Assembly (NCBI RefSeq): GCF_964199755.1
Contig: NC_133897.1
Location: 169,684,511-169,748,510 of the forward strand
Direction: 5' to 3'
Source: Larus michahellis
Lineage: Eukaryota; Chordata; Aves; Charadriiformes; Laridae
Length of the DNA stretch: 64,000 nucleotides
Part shown: piece after piece, positions 57,001 through 64,000 of the stretch
Numbering within the stretch: the stretch's first letter is position 1
How the letters are laid out: each line of letters starts with the position of its first letter
Translations under genes and position numbers: made by a program
The notes under the pieces: model-generated
What the model saw: only the letters and a program-made list of their open reading frames with translations
Told to the model about the DNA's origin: nothing
Databases searched by the model: none

Positions 57001-60000
57001 AGGCTTTACCAGTGTCCAACAGAGTTCCAGCAAGGGGCACCAGTTGCCAAAAGGCTTCACCAGCACTCTATGGTGCGTCGGCAACCGCCACCGGTTACTG
57101 AAAGGCTTTGCGGGCGTCCACCGGCGCGGCAGGACAGAGAGCCAGGAGACGGTTGGGTCACAAGGCAGAGTTTATTGGGTTGGTCGTACAAAGCGGCGAG
57201 CGAGGCGGCGCGGTGAAGCGTCCCCGTGGGGCACAGACACCGGTGACACATCCCAGAGGCTCCCGGCGTGGGTGCACGGCACCGAGACGCTGCCGGCTTG
57301 GCACCAGGGGGTTTAGGGATGAGCTGGGCGCTTGCCGAGCGCAAGGGACGGCGCGGTGCCCTTCTGCGGCACTGACACCATCGGCGGCGCTTCCAGGAGG
57401 GAGAGAGGGAGGAGAGGGCCCGGCGGCGCAGCCTGGGCAGCAGAGGGGTCGCCGTTACTCCAGCCACGCCACAGCCCCATCGCCGGGGGCTTCGCTGCCA
57501 CCGCCGCAGCCCAGCACCGCAGCGTCTCGGCACCAAGCTGCCCGGCTTTACCGGGGCTGAGCCCCGGCACGGAGGACGCGAGGGCTGGAGCGGGGCCGGG
57601 TGCTGCAGCCCCAGCTCCTGGCACAACCGGCTACCAAAACGCCTGAGTCGCTCTCACCGGATCCCCGCGCGCACCCATGATGCCAGAGCGAGCCAGACGT
57701 ACAACCGGGAGCACCCTCCATCCCCGGGGTGCCGGCTGAGGGGAAACCCCTTCCCCTCTCCAGCCCCAATTTGCCGTTTCCCTCTCGGGTTAATTGGCCC
57801 CGCGGTGTTTAAAGCCAAACCCGGCGTTTGGCAGCACTTCTTGCCCCGGTTTTAGCACCGATGTAGCGGCGAAGACCCAGCTTACCTGCTCCCGCAGCTC
57901 AACCGGGGCTTCTCACACCCGTTAGCGGCCACGTCCCGCACTGCCCCGCTGCCAACACAACCGCCGCGGCACCGGGTGGGAGAGGGGTTCGGTAAAACCC
58001 CTCGGCAAAGCAAGAACGGCGAGAAGGCGACGGAAGGGCGAAGCGTCGCCGGTGCTTCTCCGGAACTCGATAAAACATCTCAGGGAACGTCGTTCTATGG
58101 GGTTGGTTTGAAACTCCCATCGCTTGGCTCGCGGCAGGGGACGGAGGCTCAAGCCGAAACACCGCCAATGTGCTCGGCAAGGCCCTTTGTTGCTACCAAA
58201 TCGATCGCCGCGCGAGATAAAACCAGGTTTCGGCAGCACAGAAACAGCGTCGGTGCCGGAGGAGACGCAGAGGATGGGTCGGGGAAGCCGGCGCCGCCGT
58301 CCCGAGCGAGCCATTACCTGTGTAGCCGATCTTCTCGAAGCTGAGCAGGCTGAAGATGCTGTTATAAAGCTGCATTTCTTTTTTCCGCGTTTGGTCCATT
58401 TCGTCTAAAATCTCCATCAGCTCGTTGCCGGTTTTGGTAGGGTGGGTGCATTCGGCTTCGTGCACCGTCAGCTCGTGGTAGGGACCCTGCCACGGGCACC
58501 CGATCCGCTTGTATTTGCACTGGGTCACCCTGGCGGGGAGAGGGAACAAGGATGAACATTCGCCGGATGGGGACGCCGCGCAGAACACGAGGCAGATGCG
58601 GCCACCCCAGTGCCGGGAAGGGCAGCCAGGACGGCAGGGATGCGCAGGGGCTCGTCCGGATCAATTCGGATCCAGCAGCAAGAACAGCAATTCCAGGAGA
58701 GCCGTTTCACGCCCCGTGGAAAACCGTGGGACGCTGGCAGCTGCCGACCGGACACGGCGGCACACAGACGCCGGCAGGGAGAGGGGGGTCTCTGCGGCAC
58801 CTTGTCCTCCCTCAAACCACCGGCACCTCCCCAGGGGCGGTGGGACACGGCTGGTGGGCATTTCGGGGCAGGACCAGGCCGTGCCGGGGGCTGGAGGGGG
58901 CCCAGGGTGCTGCTGAGCACCAACGGCTTTGCCGCGACACCAGACCAGCTCCGGCAGTGCGGGCGAGCCGGAGAAACCCGCCGTGCCCCGACTGTGGGGG
59001 CTCGGTGCCACGTGAGCCCTGGCTTCACCGGGATGCCCCACTCCGGGCAGCGAGGTTTCCCAACCCCGCTGTGTCTCCGTGCCACGCTGGCGGAGCACCG
59101 CGAGCTGCACCGGCACCTCGCCGAAGGGAAGCGAAGGGCTTTACCTGTCCTGGCATTCCTCTTTCTGGTGCCTCTCCAGGAGGGAGCGGGGGAATTGCTG
59201 CATGCAGAAGCCGCACTCGGAGGGCAGCTCGCTGACGGCTTTTTCCACGGCCAGGTTGCGGCAGCAGAGGCTCTTACTGATCTCGCAGCGGCAATTCGGG
59301 CAAGTGGCTTGTTCCTCCTTTAGCCGCGCGTCCGCCAGGAGGTGGATGAAGCAGCCGGCGCACATCAGGTGCCCGTTGGTGCACTGCGGGAGGGGAGAAA
59401 TAAAGCATCAGACTCTCGCGGGGTCCGTCACCGGGGAAACTGAGTCACAAAAAGGCAAACAAAGTGAATTTGGACGCGTCGGCGCTGGAGAAAGACGCTT
59501 TGCCATCCCTGCTCCTCCCAACAAACCACCCCGGCACACGGCTCCCTCCGGTTGAGCCCTGGCACCGGCTGCCGGCGTTTTGGCAAAGCCGGAGGCCGGG
59601 CAGGGAGAGCAGCGTCTCCGGCCTCAGCTGCCAGCTCTCGCGCCGGCCCCGACACGTCCCATCCGACACGTCGCTTCTGTAATTAGGACTGACCTCGTTT
59701 GCCTCGCACCGGAGGGGAAGGGAAAGGCTTCCTCCCCGCTTCCCTCCTCCTCCCTTGGTTTCCATCCATCCCACGGGAATCCGACTCCCTGTGTCCGGAA
59801 GAGGGGGGGGGGGTGTAATCCACCCCCCAATCCCGCGGGATTTGGGGTAACCAAAAGCAGATGGGGAGAGGGGGACGGAGCCCCCCAAGTGCCTCCTGCA
59901 GCGGGGAATGAGGGGAATTACACTAAAATGGGGGCGGGGGGGGGAAGCTTCCTTCACCCCCCGTATCCCCCAGCTCTGGAGGATCCCAAAGGCCGGAACA

Positions 60001-63000
60001 TTCCCTGGCCGCCACGTTAGTGCCGACAGGAGATCCCCAGTTAAACCAGCACAAAGCCTGACTGGGGAAAACCCATCGGCGCAGACAAACCCCCCGGCAA
60101 AGCGACGGGAATCAGCCCCGAGGCCTTGGATCACCGGGGTGGGACTCAGGTCTCCCATCAGCGCAGCGAATTCGGCTCCGTGCCGGGAACGGCTCCGGAG
60201 CCAAACACGGCATCCCGCTTCCCAGCGGGCTTCCGCGGGGTGATAGAAATAACACGATAAATCTCTTCGACTCCAATTCCTTCAGGTTTTGATACGGGGT
60301 GACAAGAGGTGTCAGCCTCCCCCCGGATTGCCGGAATCGCCCTCTTCTTCCAGTGCTCCCTCGGTTTTTCCCTCTGTGCATCAAAAAAATCGCTGGTTTT
60401 TAGGCAAAAATTAGTTTAAGAAGCATTTACGGCGCCACCGAGCTGTGCTGGGCGAAGCCCTCGAGGAGAGGAAGAGGAGGGCACGGGGCCAGGCTGCTTC
60501 GTGGCAGTCCCTGTCCAAGCGAGCGGCACCGGAGCGATCCCAGCAGCACCTCAGGCACCGGAACAATCCCAATCCGCTCCTCCATCCGCCCCCAAAACCA
60601 GAGGGAAAGTGCAAAGAGCCCTGGATTTCTGGAGTTTGCCACAAAGTGATGCCGTCTCCATTGCTGCAGGTGTCCGGGCAAAGGCATCGCTCACGGAACA
60701 CCCCACGGAGCGGGTGAAGGAGCCACCAAATCCATCGGGAGCTGCCGGAGGGGGCGAGGAGGCAGACGGCACCCGAGCCAGACAGGTCTCCATCATCGCC
60801 GGTGACAGCAGGGATCATTCAAGGGACACGCGGCTGTTCCCAAGGGATGGGGAAGCTCCCACCAGCGTCTTCAGATTCCTGCGGTGAAAATCCTTCCCTT
60901 GAATCCGGTGGGAGGCTGGAGCTCTCCGGGCTGGAACGTTGTCACCTCCAGGTAGCTTCAGAGCCTGGCCGGGAAACAGCAGCGGGGTTCAGCCTGTCCT
61001 GGGAGGGTGTCGTCCCCCAAATTCCTGCCGGCGGGATGGCCGGGAGCTCGTTACCCGCCTCTCGGGATTGCCAGGAAAAGCTTTAATCCTCAGCCAGGCT
61101 GGGAAAGGCCTGACCCTGCGCAGGGATTAGCGCCGGAGCCGCTTACCCAGGACATCCATTGTTCCGCCTCCCAAAAGCTTTTGGATTTTTCCCTTTTGCC
61201 GGGCCCGGAGCGCGGCAGCCGGGCATTAAACCGGCCCTGACATGATGCTGCTGAACCACGGTTACGGGATGAGGGTCCCAGCTCCGAAACACCCGCACCG
61301 GCTTCAGGATGAGCCCCGGCATGATTCCAGCTAAAAACCCGCTATGGTTTCGGCTGGGCACGGTCCCGGTGAGCCGCCGGCTTCCCCCGCAGTGCCTCAC
61401 CGCCGCTGCGCTAAAAATACCGGCAAGCGAGCCAAAACAAGAGGAGAACGCCGGCTGAGCGCTCCCACAACCGCCGCGGTGCCGGAGCGTGTAATTACAG
61501 CCGCTCGTTAGCGCTCGGGCCCTGACGAACCCACCCGACGGTGGGAAGGCACCGGCACGGCCACAACACCGCGGTCGCTCCCGGTTTTAATTACAGCCCC
61601 GGCAAAGCCCTCGTCATACATAATTAAAGAGGGGGACGAGTGACCACAGGAGTGAGAAGGAAGAGGAGGATGTGACGAAGGATGCTGCCCTGCCCCCCAG
61701 GCACGCGGAGCCGGTTTGGCAAGCGCCGCACCGGATCAGTGGGGATCTCTCCCCCGGTGCGGCTCCGGTGAGGTTTGAATCATCACGGCCAAGGGGATCC
61801 CTCCGCCCTGAGCCAGCGGCCATCTTACAGCACCCCCCAAAACCAACCCCCCAGGCAGAGGGGGGGTGGGGGTCGCTCCCCGCAGCCGCGCCGTCGCCGG
61901 ATATTCTTAGTATGTGACCGGCAAAGTGTAAGATCACCGAAGCCATGACCTTCGTGTCTGGGCTCTGACGCTGCCAAAATCGAGCAGCAACCGGCCGGGC
62001 TGCCGGGACCGGCGGAGCACGGAGCGGCCGTGCCGGCGGCTCTGCCGTCACCACGGGGCTGCTGTGCCGGTGGCTCTGCCGTGCCGGTGGCTCTGCCATC
62101 ACCGTGGGGCTGCCGTGCCGGTGGCTCTGCCCCGTCAGCACGGGGCTGCCGGTGGGTCCGCGTGCCGCGAAATGGATGCTGGCCGGAGGGAAAGAGGCCG
62201 GCACCTTTACGTAACCGGCGGCTGCGCTCCGGTGAGCGCCGGCACTGCCCGTCCCGCTCCCTGCCGGGACACACACCCCCACACCCCCCCCCACTCTGGG
62301 CATGGGAAACCCCCCAGTGTGCCACAAACTGGGATAAACTGGGGGGGGGGTTGAACCTAGCCCCCCCCACGGGGTCAGCACAGAGGGGGTAGGGGAGGGC
62401 GAGCGGTGGGTGCGGAGGTTCCGGGGGGCTGTTGGTGGAGGCAGCATGGGGGCCTCTGGGTGCTGGGGGGGGGTCTGGCATCCTCAGGGATGGGGGGGGG
62501 ATGACACCCTGGGGTCCTTAAAGGAGGAGGGGACCCTAAAGCCCCCAAGGGGAGGGGGGGTGCCTGAACTCCCCACTGAGCAGGGGGGGTGGGGGGTGTC
62601 GGGGGAGGGCCCCCAGCAGGATGGGTGCCCAAGGGGACCCGGGGGGGGGCTCAGTAGCTGGGGCGGGGGTTCCTCAAAGCCACGGGGTGACAAGGACTGG
62701 GGGGGGGGAGCCCCCCAGGTTTTGGGGAAAGGGGGGGGAGGGAGATGAGGGGGTCCCCCTGGTTTGAGGGGGGGCAGGGGGGTCCAGTGCCCCGGCTGGA
62801 AGCCCCCACCGGGGCTGAGGGTGACCGGGGATTGGGGGAGGGGGCCCTGGGTGGCTGCGAGGGAGAAGGGGGGGGCTTGATGGGTGTCAGTCATGGCGGG
62901 GGGGCAGACATCAGGGACCAGTGTCGGCGGCAGAGAGGCCCCACAGAGGGGGGTTGGTGGCCACCGAGGAGGCCCTGGAGAACGGGGGGGGCCGATGCTC

Positions 63001-63770
63001 TATGAGGGGATGGGGAGGCCCTGGGGGGAGTTCGGTGGCCACTGCGGAAGCCCCGGAGAACGGGGGTCGTTGGCCCATGGGGGGATGGGCTCGGTGGCCG
63101 ATGAAGGGACAAAGATGTCCCGGGGGGGGGGGAGGGGGGGAGGTCGTTGGCCCATGAGCGGATGGGGAGGACCCGGGGGGGGCTCGACGGCAACCGGGGA
63201 GATCCCGGAGGAGGGGGAGGGGGGTCGGCGGCCTAAGAGGGGACGGGAAGGACCCGGGGTGGGGGGAGGGTGTCAGTGGCCACCGGGGAGGCCCCGGAGG
63301 AGGGGGGATCGGTGGCCCATGAGGGGACGGGGAGACCCCGGGGGGGATCGGTGGCCCATGAGGGGACAAGGCGGCCCCGGGGGGGGGTCGGTGGCCGCCG
63401 GGGAGGCCCCGGGGGGGCCCGCGGGGCCCGGCCGTACCTGGTAGACCGAGGCCTTGGGCAGGTCGAGGCAGACGGTGCAGCACAGGACGGAGTAGAGCCG
63501 CTCCTCCAGCTTGACGCTGCCCGCCGCCCCCTCGGGCCCCCCCGCTCCCGTCCCCGCCGCCCTCAACCGTTTCTTGGGCGGCGCGTCGGGGTCGGCGCCC
63601 GCCTCGCCGTGAGGCCGGGCCCCACCGAGCAGCGAACCCGCCTCCTCGGCGCCTCCCGCCTCGCCCGGGCCGCCTGCCGCCGCCGCCGCGGGGCCGGGGA
63701 GGGCCGCGGAGGGGGCGGAGGGGGCGGCCGGGCCCCCGCCGGCCTCACGATCCTCCGCCCCGGACATCAT
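54079..63770 (-). CDS. ZFTRAF1: Zinc finger TRAF-type containing 1 (cysteine and histidine-rich protein 1)
   Basis: Also called CYHR1. Four coding exons, 63770-63438, 59383-59145, 58529-58318 and 54470-54079, join in phase to give 391 residues. The order is a low-complexity Ala/Gly-rich amino end with [10 protein letters not shown] (likely nuclear signal), a split RING-type finger ([37 protein letters not shown]), TRAF/SIAH-type fingers ([19 protein letters not shown] and C ligands to about residue 205), then a conserved carboxyl domain with [19 protein letters not shown] and the end [11 protein letters not shown]. It is close to the mammalian protein. Cellular function is poorly known; the RING suggests ubiquitin ligase activity, which is inference. 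Two adjacent ATGs are possible starts (63770 or 63767), and an open frame continues upstream. Confidence 0.97.
54510..54660. repeat. A-rich tract and CCT microsatellite, ZFTRAF1 intron 3
   Basis: An A run (54521-54540) and a CCT repeat with CAT interruptions (54570-54655) lie just upstream, in gene sense, of exon 4. On the gene strand they read as GAG repeats and then a very long T/C tract ending at the acceptor, an exceptionally strong polypyrimidine tract. Confidence 0.9.
54780..57115. repeat. 51/52-bp minisatellite, ZFTRAF1 intron 3
   Basis: About 45 copies of AAAAGGCTCTACCAGCGTCC, TACGGTGTGCCGGCAACAGC, CACCGGCAGCC (51 bp). From about 55420 units diversify, and between 56420 and 56750 they become 52 bp with CAGAGTCCTGTGGTGGTTAT. 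Stop-free in three frames for over 2.3 kb in the 51-bp part, which is why long false proteins appear. Confidence 0.95.
57116..58317. other. ZFTRAF1 intron 3, unique part
   Basis: GC-rich unique DNA with no exon recognised on either strand. The small intron 2 (58530-59144) is likewise unique and without a visible feature. Confidence 0.5.
59384..62020. other. ZFTRAF1 intron 1, unique part
   Basis: Mixed-composition DNA, less GC-extreme than the rest of the window. No exon, tRNA or mobile element was recognised. The large intron 1 of a broadly expressed gene could hold enhancers, but nothing in the sequence identifies one. Confidence 0.5.
62021..62160. repeat. GTGCCGGTGGCTCTGCC short repeat, ZFTRAF1 intron 1
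   Basis: Five or six units of 16-33 bp with GCCGGTGGCTCTGCCGT and CACCACGGGGCTGC. Beyond it, 62160-62880 is G-run-rich DNA with no gene seen. Confidence 0.8.
62880..63425. repeat. GGTGGCCCATGAGGGGACGGG minisatellite, ZFTRAF1 intron 1
   Basis: Irregular 25-65-bp units with GGCCCATGAGGGGA, GGCCACCGGGGAGGCCCCGG and CGGAGAACGGGGG. It runs up to about 10 bp from the exon 1 donor at 63437. Confidence 0.85.
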
Positions 63771-63920
63771 CGCCGCCACCGCCGCCTCACCCCGCCACCG
63801 CCGCCGCCGCCATCTTGGCCGCCCCCCTCTCCCTCCACCGGCCCCGCCTTCCCGGCCCGTCAGGGCCCCGGCCAATCGCCGCCCGCGGGAGGCGGTGCCA
63901 ACGCCCAAGCGACCAATCGA
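63771..63920 (-). promoter_or_regulatory. ZFTRAF1: ZFTRAF1 promoter with YY1 motif and CCAAT boxes
   Basis: On the minus strand CAAGATGGCGGC (63816-63805), a full YY1 consensus, lies about 35 bp upstream of the ATG, the usual place for a YY1-directed start. CCAAT occurs on the plus strand at 63872-63876 and 63913-63917. CpG-rich, no TATA box. Confidence 0.65.
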
Positions 63921-64000
63921 AAGCCACGCCGGCGCCGGCGCCACGCCCCCCGCCGGCGGGCCTGGAGTCGCAAACTTCAACGCCATCACACGCTCCCCCC

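Noticed and set aside
54780-57115. Regular direct repeats resembling a CRISPR array
   Set aside because: The whole 51-bp unit is repeated, with no unique spacers, and the genome is vertebrate.
54745-57316. Frames of over 800 codons with [15 protein letters not shown] repeats
   Set aside because: A 51-bp unit keeps frame in itself. The DNA lies in intron 3 of ZFTRAF1 on the other strand. The repeat later changes to 52 bp, which would scramble any protein.

Overview
The window is a GC-rich piece of a vertebrate, almost certainly avian, genome. Two 3' ends of CR1 LINEs of the bird type, compact introns, dense minisatellites, long C or G homopolymers and an assembly gap fit a gene-dense microchromosome. 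I cannot name the species. The protein-coding content matches the neighbourhood of human 8q24.3.

Layout, left to right: a CR1 copy (220-906); DGAT1 on the minus strand (1872-5034, amino-terminal exons lost in or beyond a 200-N gap); a 1.8-kb array built on a palindromic decamer (5901-7690); SLC39A4/ZIP4 on the minus strand (12 exons, 26255 down to 9454, with almost every intron and the 3' UTR made of tandem repeats, and an intact tRNA-Arg(CCG) on the opposite strand in intron 9); an intergenic stretch with a decayed tRNA-Arg copy, a 41-bp array and two CR1 pieces (26421-33296); VPS28 on the plus strand (9 exons, 33659-36398, complete); TONSL on the minus strand (25 exons, 48452 down to 36605, complete); a 2.5-kb minisatellite and an unusual AT/T-rich patch (48655-53870); and ZFTRAF1 (CYHR1) on the minus strand (4 coding exons, 63770 down to 54079, complete). 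VPS28 and TONSL are convergent, with about 200 bp between stop codons. SLC39A4 and VPS28 are divergent but 7.4 kb apart.

The genes are a conserved synteny group rather than a pathway: triglyceride synthesis (DGAT1), zinc import (ZIP4), ESCRT-I sorting (VPS28), replication-fork repair (TONSL) and a RING/TRAF-type zinc-finger protein (ZFTRAF1). Exon phases join without error in VPS28, TONSL and ZFTRAF1. DGAT1 has several one-base discrepancies and SLC39A4 has one, which probably reflect homopolymer miscounts.

The most unusual signal is that several intronic minisatellites have swallowed the edge of the neighbouring exon together with its splice site and amplified it. ZIP4 exon 6 is flanked by about nine extra copies of its 3' edge plus donor and about eight extra copies of its 5' edge plus acceptor. 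Similar capture is seen at ZIP4 exon 10 and TONSL exon 23. ZIP4 also lacks two residues expected at the second site of the binuclear zinc centre and carries a coding minisatellite rich in N-glycosylation sequons.
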